Source: Adineta steineri (lineage: Eukaryota; Rotifera; Eurotatoria; Adinetida; Adinetidae). Taken from it: 64,000 bases of DNA. The position numbers were made by a program, and so were the translations under genes. The stretch covers positions 507,927-571,926 of the forward strand of contig CAJNOI010000040.1 of NCBI GenBank assembly GCA_905250115.1, given 5' to 3'. Position 1 is the stretch's first letter, and each line of letters starts with the position of its first letter. The notes beneath the pieces are model-generated. The model did no database searches, was not told the origin of the DNA, and saw only the letters and a program-made list of their open reading frames with translations. Positions 23,431 to 36,591 of this stretch are shown one piece after another.

Positions 23431-26400
23431 ATGCAAGCTCCATCGTTTTCGTTATTGAGCAAACAAGAACAACGACAACGACCCATTGGGAGTCAGATTG
23501 TCAATCGACATAATGTCAAATTTCTCATTCGAATTCTTGTTGGTCTCACATTAGCTCATATCGTTGGACAACGATTTCAACCGAGTAATGCTGCGCCTAG
23601 TAGTACAAAATCAAACTGGAAACATCGACCACAAAAAATACAATCAACAACTCTTTCGGATGGTAAGTCTTGTATTGACAATGATTGTATTCGATTTGTT
23701 TATTGACACCGGAAAAGACTACAATAAAAATAGGATATCTTTATTTAACAACTATATAGACATAGCATGCTGTTTTAATAGATAATCTCTCAAGAGAATT
23801 ACGGTTAACTTCTTTTTATATTAATTAGAAAAGAAGAAGAAGAAGAAAAAACTTAGGTGATATAATATTTATTTAGGTCAAGTTAATGATGATAAAACAA
23901 CAACTATTATAACTACAACTTCTTCATTGACAACTCCTGGCTGGCAACCTGGTCAACAGAAGAATTGTACAGATCCAGGTGTGTATTGTTTTTAATGAAT
24001 TTTCTATTATTTTCATATTTATCCTATAATAAGACTTAAAATAAAAGAAATCTTCTTTCTTCTTCAATGATTTATGTCAAATCAAATTATCAAATAAAGA
24101 AGTCTTATCATATAATCTAATCTTTATATGCTTCTATCTGAGAAAGATTTTTATAAAAGCATAAATTGCTTAAAAAATACATTTCTTCTTTTTCTTTCCC
24201 TATTGCAGCTATTGATGAATTTCCCGAAGATCTTTTTACACAATCACAACGACGTAGTGTGAGTCAATATAAATATTTGTATTTACAAATCTAACAATCG
24301 ATTGTATAGGGAGCTATAATATTTCATTTCATTGCTTGTCTCTATATTTTCATTGCAATTGCTGTTGTTGTTGATGATTATTTTATATCTGCATTAGATA
24401 AACTTTGTGCCGTAAGTATTAATTTTTTTATTTTGAAAAAAAACGTATTTTAGTTGAATTTTTATTATAGACATTAGGTCTTGATGAAGATGTTGCCGGT
24501 GCAACATTTATGGCTGGTGGATCATCATCACCCGAATTATTTACAGCTATTATTGGTAAATTGTTTCTCTATAGAATTTTAATTTATAATAAATAAAAAA
24601 TTTTCTTAGGAATCTTTGTGGCAAAAGGTGATGTTGGTGTTGGAACAATTGTCGGTTCGGCTGTATTCAATGTTGTTTGTGTAATTGGTGTATGTGGCTT
24701 ATTTGTAAATGCAGTAAGTAATTTATTAAGAAAAAAATTTATTATATGATATTAATTATATTTATATTAATAGGCGATTCGATTGACTTGGTGGTTTGTA
24801 TATTTTCTATGAAAATTTCTATTTAATTGAGTTTCTTTTTCTTATAATCTAATCTAGGCCATTATGCCGAGATTCCGTATACTATTCCGTGTCAATATTA
24901 ATTTTAATCATGGTAAGTATATCTCAATAAACTAATTGAATGACATAAGTATAAATTATATTCATTGTCATAGTGTTTATCTGATGGTCGTATAACATTA
25001 TTCGAATCAACATTTCTCCTGTGTATGTATGCAGGATACATAGTCATTATGTGGTATGAATAAACAGTTTTAATAAATTGAAAAATTTCTATATTTTATT
25101 CAGTAATAATCAACGATTACAACGTATAATTGTTGGTCGATTGCAAGTATTTCAATCATTTGGTGGTCCAATTGAACCCATAATGAATTATGCTAATACA
25201 CAAAAAACATATGGATTGAAAAATACTTATGGTTTGTTTTCTCTCGTTTGATTATTTTTGTTTCTTTTTAAAAACTATGTCGTTTTGTTCTATAGAACAA
25301 TTTGATGAGGATGATGATGGTGGTCAAGCTTATAATAATTCATCAATGAGACAGAATCAATTACCACTTGATGAACATATTGCAAAATCACGTATACCAA
25401 TTGATTTTGAAACAGCAGCATTGAAAATAATGATGTCAAGATATTTTCGAAGTCGAACTCGATTTAAAATGGCTGTTCGATTTGTTATTAGCCATGTATA
25501 ATGAAGATAATTATCCTAAGAAAAATTTCGATTGTCTTTTTTTCTAGTTACGATCACCAGGATGTGGTACAACACATCCTCAAAAGCCTGCAAATGAAAG
25601 ACGTTTTTCATTTTACCAAGGTCGAACACCAAGGTAGAACTTTTCTTAATTATTCCATCGGAAAGAAAAACTTAAAACTTTCATCTTCGATATTTAGTCT
25701 ATTAGCCGCGGATGCAAATTTTGACGATTGGAAGAGAATTCCAAATTATAATTATGATCCAATAAATTTTGCTAAATGGATAATAACAGCACCGATTAAA
25801 ATTGTCTTTTATTTTACTATTCCGGATTGTCGTAATCCAAGGTAAGTTGTTTAATTTTATTTATTTAAATATTTATTCCCTATAACAGATGGTTTAAATG
25901 GTATCCATTTACATTTATCATGGCGATTGTTTGGTTATGTCTATTGACATATCTAATGGTCTGGATGGTTACAATTATTGGCTATACATTTGGTATACCA
26001 GATAGTGTTATGGGTATAACATTTTTAGCTGCTGGTAGTAGTGTTCCAGATGCAATGAGTAGTGTTTTAGTAGTTCGTCAAGGTAGAGAAAAAAAATACA
26101 ATATAAAATTAAATGATTGTAAATCCAATTTATTTAATTAGGTCTTGTTGATATGGGTGTATCGAATACATTTGGATCGAATGTATTTGATTTACTCGTT
26201 GGTCTTGCATTACCATGGTTTTTTAAAGCATTAATCAGTGGAGAAGCCGTACATATAAATTCCAATGGACTTATGTATGATTCCGTTCTTTTACTTGGTA
26301 TTGTCGCTTTAACGGTAAGAAGAGAAAAGATGTATATATGATTATATGTTCGAATTCTTTATATTAGGTCATTAGTTTTCATCGTCGAAAATGGTATTTA

Positions 26401-26508
26401 GATAAAAATCTGGGTATTTTTTTTCTTGGTGTTTATGGAATATTCGTGGTTGTTTCCTTATTAATTGAACTTAATGTATTTGGTTTTGTCAACCCACCTA
26501 TGTGTTAA
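23431..26508 (+). CDS. K+-dependent Na+/Ca2+ exchanger (NCKX, SLC24 family)
   Basis: Sixteen exons in phase, 631 residues, starting 23431 ([11 protein letters not shown]) and ending TAA at 26506-26508. Boundaries include 23431-23662, 23877-23978, 24209-24258, 24310-24411, 24471-24555, 24610-24713, 24774-24793, 24858-24912, 24974-25053, 25104-25231, 25296-25495, 25548-25633, 25698-25841, 25889-26082, 26142-26314 and 26368-26508. These plasma-membrane antiporters export Ca2+ using Na+ and K+ gradients. An N-terminal hydrophobic segment precedes a Thr-rich loop. Alpha-1 repeat: [21 protein letters not shown]. Alpha-2: [22 protein letters not shown], then [18 protein letters not shown]. An acidic, Ser-rich cytoplasmic loop lies between them. 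Alpha-1 has GSSSPE where GSSAPE is usual. One exon is only 20 bases. Confidence 0.93.
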
Positions 26509-26545
26509 ACTATACAATTTCATTCATTTTTGTGGCATATACAAA

Positions 26546-26645
26546 NNNNNNNNNNNNNNNNNNNNNNNNNNNNNNNNNNNNNNNNNNNNNNNNNNNNNNN
26601 NNNNNNNNNNNNNNNNNNNNNNNNNNNNNNNNNNNNNNNNNNNNN
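26546..26645. other. Assembly gap (100 N)
   Basis: Exactly 100 N, a conventional scaffold gap of unknown true size, 37 bases after the NCKX stop codon. Order and distance across it are therefore uncertain. Confidence 0.98.
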
Positions 26646-28654
26646 AAAAAAAGCCTTAGGAGAAAGAGAAAAAAAAAAGAAATAATGAATGGTAGACGAT
26701 GTTACATACAGGTGAAAGTAAGAAAAGGAGAAAAGGCAATCAATTACTGTATACATAGGATCCTCAAAAAGTGTGAGCAAATACTGATTTTGTCTCCTTC
26801 ACCGTTTTTCCGTTAATAAAAAAAAGCAACTTGATTCAATATACGTTCGTTCGTTCGTTTTTTTCTTCTTCTGTTCTTCTTATATCATTACCATGTAAAT
26901 AGTCTATTCTAGTTTTTCTATCATTACTCATAAAGATAACGATCATTTCTAGCAATAATAATTTCATCGTTTTTTTACGTCGTTGACGGTTGATTAAACT
27001 CGAGGATAACGAAAAAAGAAAATAGAGAAAACACGTATTATTACACAAATGATATCAACTGTTAAAATCCATATTTATATTTTTAATTGTTTTTTGCCAC
27101 TAAAATATTCAACGATAAATGTATAGTCAAGTGTATAGACATTGCACTAAATGACGCTTTTGTGATAAGATGAGAATAAATCGAAAATTTTTGTTTGTTA
27201 GTGGTCAAGAGCAGCGATTAAAATTGATGACTGATTACCTTTCTTTCTTTTTTTTATATTCTCTGTGAAAATAAGAGATCAAAAGAAAGTTCACGTGCCA
27301 TCTTAAAATTTATTTTCAATCGAAGAACGTGTCTCGTAAGTCATTTGTGTGATTTTTATTTTATTTTATTTTATATTTTATTTAATATGATACCATAGAA
27401 AGTGTATAGGATGAGAACGGATCATTACTAGTTGGAATAAGTAAAAGAAGAAAAAAAAAGAAGCACTTCATCAAACAAATATATACAGCCGCTAGATGAA
27501 GTTCGATATAAATACACATAGAGAATAAGACCAAACAAAAAAAATTGTTTTCTTATTCGATTCATTTGTCATAGTGCCTTTAAGGTGTCTTTTGATAATC
27601 ACGAATCGAATATGTATTGGAACCAATCATTCATGTTCGAGGAATTATTGAAAAAAGTGTGAAGAAATTAGATGATGATAACAAATTAAGTATTTTAGTC
27701 TGAAGTGTTTTGGAGAAGTTTGTAAGATAATGACAAGTTATGAATATGAAGATTTAATTAGCTTTTTTTATATAGTAGAAATAAGTGAATGATATAAGAC
27801 AGTTCATTTATATTTTTAGGGATATTTCTAAATAATGAAATCATGTTGAAAATTAGAGAGTAAATCAAGATTTGATGAATAGAAAAAGATGGAGTCAGAC
27901 TAATCGATTATGAAATGTAACTATTGTATCGAAAGACGACTATAAATTTCATAGTAAAATTTTACCCAGGAGTGAGACATATGTTGGTTTGTATAGAAAA
28001 TTTTTCTCTATCGTATTCTGTTGAGTACCGTAAAAATCGATTTTTGGCTTGAATTCAAGCCAATAAAAGACTTGTATCGGAATCAACTAAATCTCTTGCC
28101 TATAATTCATTTTTTCCATTAATTTTTTTTTGAGGTGAAGGTTTTGTTCTCTGATGTATTCTGAGGGTTCAAATCAATGTTTTATTGAGGTTCACGAACA
28201 CAAAAGAAAGTTGGATGTATGCCTCTAACTGGCTTGAATTCAAGCCAAAAATCGATTTTTACGGTACTCAACAGAATTCGATAGAGAAAATTTTTCTTTA
28301 CAAATCTCTCATTCCCGGGTCAAAGATTTGTAGTCGTCTTTTGAATTTACACTCTAGCCGATATCAAGAATAAGATCGTTATATACAATCTCTTATTCAC
28401 ATGTATACAAATAATAAGTGACGTTTAAAACTAATCATTCGACGACGTCAAGTTGTTATTAATGATACGCATATGATACTTAAAGTGAATCATACTCACT
28501 CATTGATATAAATAGACATGATGAAAATAACTAATTTGAAAATTATTATAAAAATTTGTTATACATTTCATTCAATTTTTTCATATTTATTATATATTTA
28601 AAAAAGGAAAAAAAAATAATCAAATGAATAAAATGAAAAAATTGTTTTATTTCC
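26646..28654. other. Intergenic region containing a fold-back element
   Basis: No gene seen in about 2 kb. It holds the 0.4-kb fold-back element annotated separately. The rest is A+T-rich with homopurine runs. Confidence 0.4.
27931..28343. mobile_element. Fold-back MITE with 115-130 base arms
   Basis: The left arm (27931-28061) and the reverse complement of the right arm (28231-28343) share AAAGACGACTA at the outer ends. Further in they share long identical runs such as TTCTGTTGAGTACCGTAAAA and CGATTTTTGGCTTGAATTC. The inner end of each arm is itself palindromic (GGCTTGAATTCAAGCC). The ~170-base middle is non-coding. The arms differ by substitutions and small indels, so it is not brand new. 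I could not identify a clear target-site duplication or a superfamily. Confidence 0.75.
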
Positions 28655-30371
28655 TTATGGTTTCCATTTAATAACTTTGGCTGCAATTTGGGCATGTTTT
28701 GCTATATTTGGTAATCGATGATCAACATATTGATCAATCTAAAATAATTAAAAAACAATTAATTAAATTTTAATATATATAATTATTCATTTTCTATACT
28801 TGATCAACAGATTCAAGTAATTGTTTTCTTCCTTCTGGTGCTTCAGCTATACATGTAATAGCCTGAAAAATAAAAAATTTCAATCATATCAAACAAAAAT
28901 TAATAAATATACTTTAAGTGCATTAACAATCAATTCAGTTGAATCATTGTTAAGTAGAGCTACAAGTTTTGGTATCGCACCAGCTTTAATTGTACAATAT
29001 TTTCCAGGTGTAATAATACAAATACTAAAATAAAATAATAGAAATATTTTATATTTAATAACAAAATTCAATTAACATACACTGAAAGAGCGAGTGCTGT
29101 TTTACTTTTAAGTGAATTATCATCTGAATCAAGTAAACTAACTAATCGATCGACTGTACCAATTTCAACAGCACGTTCTTTACCTTTAAGTGAAACACTA
29201 AAATTCAATAAAAATATAATAAAGAATAAAAAAAATTTCTTTCGCTTTAACCTTAAATGAAATATTGTTAAAGCTACAAGCGTTTTGATTTTATCAGATG
29301 GATGTCCAAGTAATGATGTCAATGTTGACATGGCATCAGCTGCAAGTGCTTGTTCAACATCAACCATTAGACAAAAATGAATAGTATTCAAAATTAATTC
29401 CTATTTATTGAATAGAAGAACAATGTTTTGTTTTTTGGAAATTCTAAATCAATCTACTTTAATTTCATCAAGTTCACTAACTAATTTCTTAAGGAGTGTT
29501 TCAACAAGACGAAGTTCAATTAAATTTTGTGCACCTAAAATAGATTTATTATCAGTTTTTTTTACGATATTATGTAATATACCGGGTGGCGCTTCACTAT
29601 ACATTGATACAGCTTTATGAGCATTTCGTCTAACTGATGCTTCTTTATCATTAAATAATTCAGCTAAACGTGGAATTACATTACAAGCAAGCATAGCTTG
29701 ACGGCCAATAGCATGACCTATAATTTTCATATTTAGAAAAACAGAAAGAAGTTTTATTCTTAAAATTATTTACTTGCAATAACATAATAACATTCAGCGG
29801 ATTTTAAACGACAGAATTGATCATTATCTTTAAGTAATGCTAATAACGTAGCTGGGATATCTAGAAAAAAAAATATTTTAAGAATTATTTTCGAGGAGAA
29901 ATATAACCTTCATCAAGACATGGTAATATATGTTCAGGATCATGAAGATAATCACATAATGATCGTACTGCACGTTGACGTAATAAAAGATCTTCACTTT
30001 TAAGTTCTCGATTCTAAAAATAATACAAAACTTAAATAAAATGTTTCTATTCATAGAATGTTACACTTAAAAAAATATTTCCTAAGTAAATAAAATTTTG
30101 GTTTAGAAACTTAAGAGTTTCATTACAATAAACAGAACTGGTTAGAATATCTATAGCATCCATTTTTTTTCGGAAAATTTTGTTGAATAACTTATTGCCA
30201 TATATCAAAATATCTTGATTGTTCAGTTTTTTTAGTAAATCGGAAAAACAATTCTATTTTATAATTAATTTGTCTTACTAAACGAGGAACAGCTCGATTA
30301 AGAAATGCAAGTGGTGTTCGTGTTGGATCGACAAGTTGTGGATAATGTGTTGGAATTGTAGTTGATGCCAT
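28655..30371 (-). CDS. RSPH14: Radial spoke head 14 homolog (armadillo repeats)
   Basis: Nine exons, 356 residues (human RSPH14 348): 30279-30371, 29909-30014, 29774-29860, 29458-29717, 29252-29400, 29081-29197, 28913-29024, 28800-28862, 28655-28738. RSPH14 (formerly RTDR1) is an armadillo-repeat protein of ciliary axonemes. The start PQLVDPTRTPLAFLNRAVPRL parallels the human DPTKAAIAYGCRALSKL. RELKSEDLLLRQRAVRSLCD, RLKSAECYYVIA and ILNTIHFCLMVDVEQALA align with the same order in the family. Armadillo-type repeats run to the end (PKLVALLNNDSTELIVNALK). It fits an animal with motile cilia. It is head-to-head with DDB1 across 250 bases. Confidence 0.88.
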
Positions 30372-30621
30372 TATATTTCTAGATTTTGATTTAAACACAA
30401 ACTAAAATATGTTACATACCATTACAAATGATTACTCTTGAAATGTTTCTTAGCAACATAAATAACAACAGTGGCATCTAATCTATACTCTTGATTGGTA
30501 TTCAGATATTTACCAATCATAAAAAAATACCGTCTTTTTTTCCAGATGTGTAGAAGTCCTTTTTTTTATAAATGAAGAAAAAATCTAAATAGTATATTCT
30601 TAGTTTTGGAGATTATCTGCA
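30372..30621. promoter_or_regulatory. Short divergent promoter, RSPH14 / DDB1
   Basis: Only 250 bases separate the two start codons, which point away from each other. The stretch must contain both 5' UTRs and promoters. It is A+T-rich, and I see no clear TATA box for either gene. Confidence 0.5.
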
Positions 30622-33600
30622 ATGAATTATGTTGTGACAGTTCAACAACCTACTGAAGTAACAGCAGTTGCAACGGGTTATTTTACTTCAGCAACTGAAT
30701 TCAATTTAATTGTTGCGAAAAATACACATTTTGAAATATATATTATTACTTGTGAAGGTGTTAAATTAATCAAAGATGTTTCTATATATGGAAGAATTAA
30801 AATACTCAAATGTTTTCGTTTATCTGTAATAATATTTCTCAATAATCTTTTCTAAATTAATTTAATTTGCTTTATTTCGATTGAATTAGAATATGAACAA
30901 AGATGTTTTATTTATTTTGACTGATAAATCTCATGGAATGATATTAGATTGTCAAAAAACAGAGAATGATCCATATGAAATATTAACAAAATGTCATGGT
31001 TCATTGAAAGTAAGAATTCAACTATTAACCTATTTTGATCTAAAATTATCGTAATAAATTTTATTCTAGGATAATAATAGAGCTTCAATTCAACCTCCAT
31101 CTTGTACAATAGATACTAAACATAATCTTATATTATTACGTATATCAGAAGGAATTATCAAACTTATCTATTTAAAAGACTTGACATCAAGAAATCTTGA
31201 AGCTTATAATATCAAGTATGTTCTAATCTTCTTAGTTAATTTCTATAAAATAAATTAATGTAGAATTAATGAACAATATATAATTGATATTCAATTTTTA
31301 TCTGATCATCAAAAACCAACATTTATCATTTTATATTCAGTAAAATCTTATTTGTTCTCTTATTTAAAAAAACGACTTTCTTTCTATTTATTAGCGTAAA
31401 CCAGAATCATATTATATTAATAGTAATGAACCAGAAGAATATTATCTATGTACTTATGAAATTGAAGTAAAAGAACGTGATATAAGAAGATTAACTTGGA
31501 CAGAAAAACTAACATTATCTAAAGCATCTTTTCTTATTCCAAGTAGGTTTTTATTTAAAAAAGTTTTTATTATTTATTCATTTATATTTTTAGTTGGACA
31601 AAATGATTTCAGTGCACTTGTTATCGGTAGAAATTCTATTGAAATATGTAAAGAAAATAATAAAAGATTAGAAATTAAATCATCTTTACTTCAGGTAATG
31701 ATACATAAATAGTTATATTTTACATATTGTATTTTAATCTTTTATGACACATAAGTCAAAATACAACAAGAGAAGTGATACACACATCTGTGCAAGAGTT
31801 ATAGTATAGATAAAGTCAGATAAATAGTTAGCTTTTAGAGTATCACTTTGATTCTAAAAAGGAAAAATAAACGATATCAATGTATTATTTTACACATAAT
31901 GGGTAAAACTCCATGCTAAAAATCTTTTATTACTTAATTACACATTCATTTTTTTGAACAGTTACATTATATTCCGAATAATAAGATGCAGTAACGAATG
32001 AGTTGATTTTTGTAACAAACCAACCGTTAATTCTGTCTCATATCTGTACTGACTAACAAAAATGGTAAAGTACCATCTTGCGAAGTCCGTGAACGAGTAC
32101 GAATATACGTTGAAAATAACCTTGTAGATTTTCTAAAATCTCTCATGAAAATATTCATATAGGAAATCTCAACAATGCTTCGCTCCTTAGTTGAGCGACG
32201 AACTTCAAAGAATTAAAACATACATTAAAAAACTTCTCACACCACTTTAATGATCTCATGTTATAATTTTCAGAAGACAACATCTATCATATGTTATTGT
32301 ACAATTGATGAAGGTTATCGATATTTATTAAGTGATGATTGTGGAAAACTTTATTTATTAATTCTTGAACATGATAAACATAATGAAAATTTATCAATAA
32401 CAGTTACTAACATAAAAGTAATAAAGAAAAAAGAAATAAATATATCGCTTTTTTAAGAAAGTTTTAATTTTCTAGCTAGATTTACTTGGCGAGATTTCAA
32501 CTAGTCGATATATTATATATTTAAATAATAATCTTGCTTTTATTGGTTCAAATTTTGGTGACAGTCAACTTATTCGGGTATAAGAAAATTTTTTTATTCT
32601 ATCGAAACTCTTCATTGATTTGATCATATAGATTTTTTCTGAACAACAAAATGGTAGTCATTTCGAAATACTTGAATCCTATGCAAATCTTGGACCCATT
32701 CTCGATATGTGTTTCATTGATGTCGAACGACAAAGTCAACAAGTTAGATGAAAATAATCATACTACTTATTTTATATATAAATATCTCTTTTGTATAGTT
32801 AGTAACATGTTCAGGAAATAGAAAGGACTCATCATTGCGTTTTATTCGAACAGGAATTGGAATTCATGAACATGCATCAATTGATTTACGAAATATCAAA
32901 GGTTTATTTTATTTTCTTAAACAAACTTTCTTTATTTTTGTTTTTCTCAGGAATTTGGGCATTGAAAATCAATAATCAATATGATAATCATCTTGTTGTT
33001 GCATTCTTTGATCAAACAAGGTAAATATCACTTCATTTATTTTTTGTTTTTCGAAATTTTTATTCATAGATTATTTCATTTACAAAATGATGAAATCGAA
33101 GAAGTTGAATTATCTGCATTTGATTATCAACATCAAACATTATTTTGTACTAATGTTACATCTAATCAATATTTACAAGTAAAAATACTCGTTTTTTTCT
33201 TATCTTTTAAAAATAAAATCTTTATTAATTTAGATAACAACCTATTCCATTCGTTTAATTGGTGATTCTGGTCAGGATTTATTGGTTGAATGGAAAAATA
33301 TGAACGATGAAATAACAGTTGCTTCAGCAAATACAACACAATGTGTATGTGCTAGTGGTAATCAATTATTTTATTTTGAAATTGGTTCGGGAAATTTAAC
33401 AGAGATCAAGTAAATTAAATAATACAATAATAAATAAAAAATTTTGTTTTATTTTTTAGTAAATGTGAATTACCACATAATATTGCTTGTTTGGATATAA
33501 CACCATTAGATATTCGAGAAGAACGAACGAATCTGTGTGTTATTGGTCTTTGGACGCAAATATCTATTTGGATATGTCGATTACCAACACTTGATATTTT

Positions 33601-36055
33601 ACATAAAGAATTATTAACATCAGGTAAATTAAATTTTGTTCATATAAATATGATATAATATTTTATCTTTAGATACATTACCACGATCTGCTGTTATGAT
33701 AACATTTGATGATCAACCATATGTTTTTGTTTCGTTAGCTGATGGTCCAATTATTTATTATTTACTTAATTCTGAACAAGGTTTATTATATGAACGAAAG
33801 AAAGTTTCATTAGGTACAAAACCTACAACATTAACTATTTGTCAACATACAGATTTATCCAATAGTTCAACTGTATCATCACGTACTGTTCTATTTGCTT
33901 GTAGTGATCATCCATCAGTAATATCATTATCAAATAATAAAATTGTTTTTTCATCGGTTAATTTACATGAAATTGTTTGTATATGTTCATTTAATTCGGA
34001 ATATTATGGATCAAGTTTAACATTAGTTACAGATATGGGTGTTATACTCGGTCGAATTGATGATATACAAAAGTTACATGTACGTTCATTAGTATTAGGT
34101 GAATCAGTACAACGTATTGTTTTTATGGATGAAGAAAAAATTTATATTATTCTAACACAATATATGGATGTATATAAGTCAGATAGCATTGTATCTATTA
34201 GCAAACAAGCACATCAAAAAATAGATTGTACAACAAAGATAAAAGCAATTGAAGATTTAACAAATCAACAATCTAGTAATGCTTCGAATTCAATTGTTAT
34301 TCTTGATCAACATACACGTGAAGGTATTTAAATATTAGAGATTTATTTATTTGAAGAATAAAAAATAATGATTGATGGATTTTTTATTTATTCGTATCGA
34401 TGACTAGCATATCCCACATATTTCTCAGGCAAAATTCGTAATATCTTAGAATAATCAAATTAATCATAATGTGTCATTTTCTCTGCCTCCAGTATTTTTG
34501 TTTTGAGTCTATGATAGACAGAATAGAAGATTTCTATTTTGTATAGTATGCTTCTTCAGATTATTATTCCTTTTATTTTTCATAGTAGCTGATTGTTACT
34601 ATGAATCACATTCCAGTTTCTCGAACGGTACATCAAAGAGTTAAGATCATAGAAGATTTTCATAAAACTATAGCATAATCATAACTAATCAGATAAATCT
34701 ATGTGTTGTTTTTTTTCATTAGAAAATGCTCAACATTAGGAGTAAGAAGAATACGTCTTATGATTGTATCTATAAGGAAGATATAGACCACAACAGAAAG
34801 AGTCAACAAAATATTATAATTAAAAATTTGTAACTAAATCTAACACTTTTTACACATGTCTTCATTTAATCCATCTATTTTTAGCTCGTATATCAGTTAA
34901 ACTATTAAACAATGAAGAAGCAACAAGTTTATGTATAATAACGTTTACTGATGATCCAGCAACACCATATATTGTAGTCGGTACAACAATTGGATTTGAG
35001 AATGATGATGACGAACAAAGATTAGGTCGTTTAATTTTATTTCGTTATAAAAATAATCAATTAAATATGATTACTGAAAAAGAAATAAATAGTTCACCAT
35101 ATAAAATATTACCATTTCAAGGCAAATTACTTGTTGCTATTGGTAATTCAGTAAGATTATATAACTTTTCAGTAGAAAAACAGGAATTAATACAGCAACC
35201 AGAATCCTACACGGGTCGTATGAAATGTTTAGAATTAAAAATTAAAGATGATTTTATTTTATTCAGTGATCTATTAGGATCATTAACAATTCTTCGTTAT
35301 AATATCAATGAAAATAAATTTGAAGAAGTATAGATTTATCACTAAAACTATTTCTAAAATGTAATTTTATAGATTGCTCGTAGTATTTATCCACAATTAA
35401 CAACTGCATGTGAGTTTATTGATGATGATACATTTATCTGTTCCGAAAGTGATGGAAATTTAATTTCATATAATAAAAATAGTGATTCAACGAAAGAACA
35501 GGAAAGAACTATACTAAATGAACTTGGTTTATATCATTTAGGAGAAGAAATTAATACATTTCGACATGGTATAAACACACACGTCTTGTTTCTTGTAATA
35601 TGAGTTATCTATTTAGGTTGTCTTGTTACACAACAAACAACTGAATCAACAATTTCACTTGAAAATTGTATATTAATGGGTGCTATATCTGGTTATATCG
35701 GTCTTGTTCTACAATTACCACCGACATTATATCAATTATTGATGTCATTACAATTAATTTTAGCTGAATATGTGACAAGTATTGGTAAAATTGATCATAG
35801 TTCATGGCGTTCATTTCGATCAGATGGACGTTCAAATGTTTCATATGGTTTTATTGATGGTGATCTTATTGAAACATATCTTGATCTACCCAAAACCGTT
35901 CAACTTGAACTTATTACAAATTCACATGTAAATTTTTATTCTATTTTATTCAATATTTCTATTTATTTTCTCTATAGAAAGGAAATAATATTCAATTGAA
36001 TACAACTGTTGAAGAATTAGTCAAATTGATTGAAGAACTTTCACGAATACATTGA
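30622..36055 (+). CDS. DDB1: DNA damage-binding protein 1 (CUL4 adaptor)
   Basis: About 19 exons on the plus strand. DDB1 is a three-propeller protein that links substrate receptors to CUL4 ubiquitin ligases and takes part in UV-damage recognition. The translation follows human DDB1 from end to end: [20 protein letters not shown] at the start, then [58 protein letters not shown]-like [22 protein letters not shown]-like [39 protein letters not shown] and [12 protein letters not shown] at the C-terminus. Two introns are much longer than the rest: 31695-32273 (579 bases) and 34324-34884 (561). I saw no frameshift or stop in the exons. Confidence 0.93.
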
Positions 36056-36591
36056 ATAGAATATGATTTATAGTACATTATTTAAATTCGTTTTTTTTTA
36101 CCTTTTGTTTGTAACCTTGATATAATTGAGAATTGAAATAAAAGGATCGTTTTTGTATAGTAACATTTAAATTAAATTTGAATTTCACAGTTGCATTTCA
36201 ATGAAATATGATAACATAAAATAGAAACATTTTTCACTAATTATAACATCTATGAAAGTCATAGTTGATGGCAGATTTCTAAATGCAGATAGATCAATAT
36301 TGAAGATATGTATTATTATTATTGATATACCTTTTTTTCACTTTCTCATTGCGATCATTTGGATACCATCTTAGATTTTGTATATGTATATGTAGGTGTC
36401 ATCTATCCTCATCACCTATCTATTAATGTTGTACCTTTGAAATGTGACATATAAAAAAAAGGGCCGGTTCGTTGATTCATTGATTGAAGCTTTGATGCAT
36501 TCATTTCGTTTGCAAACTCTTACATCATCAGTATAAGTTTACGACCTTTTAAACTTACTCTTTACATACATATATATTCGTGTGTACAAGT
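36056..36591. other. Intergenic spacer
   Basis: DDB1 3' end and promoter of the GST-like gene. No gene seen. Confidence 0.4.

Noticed and set aside
26465..26816. ORFs spanning the run of N
   Set aside because: They read through unknown bases, and the NCKX stop codon is already at 26508.
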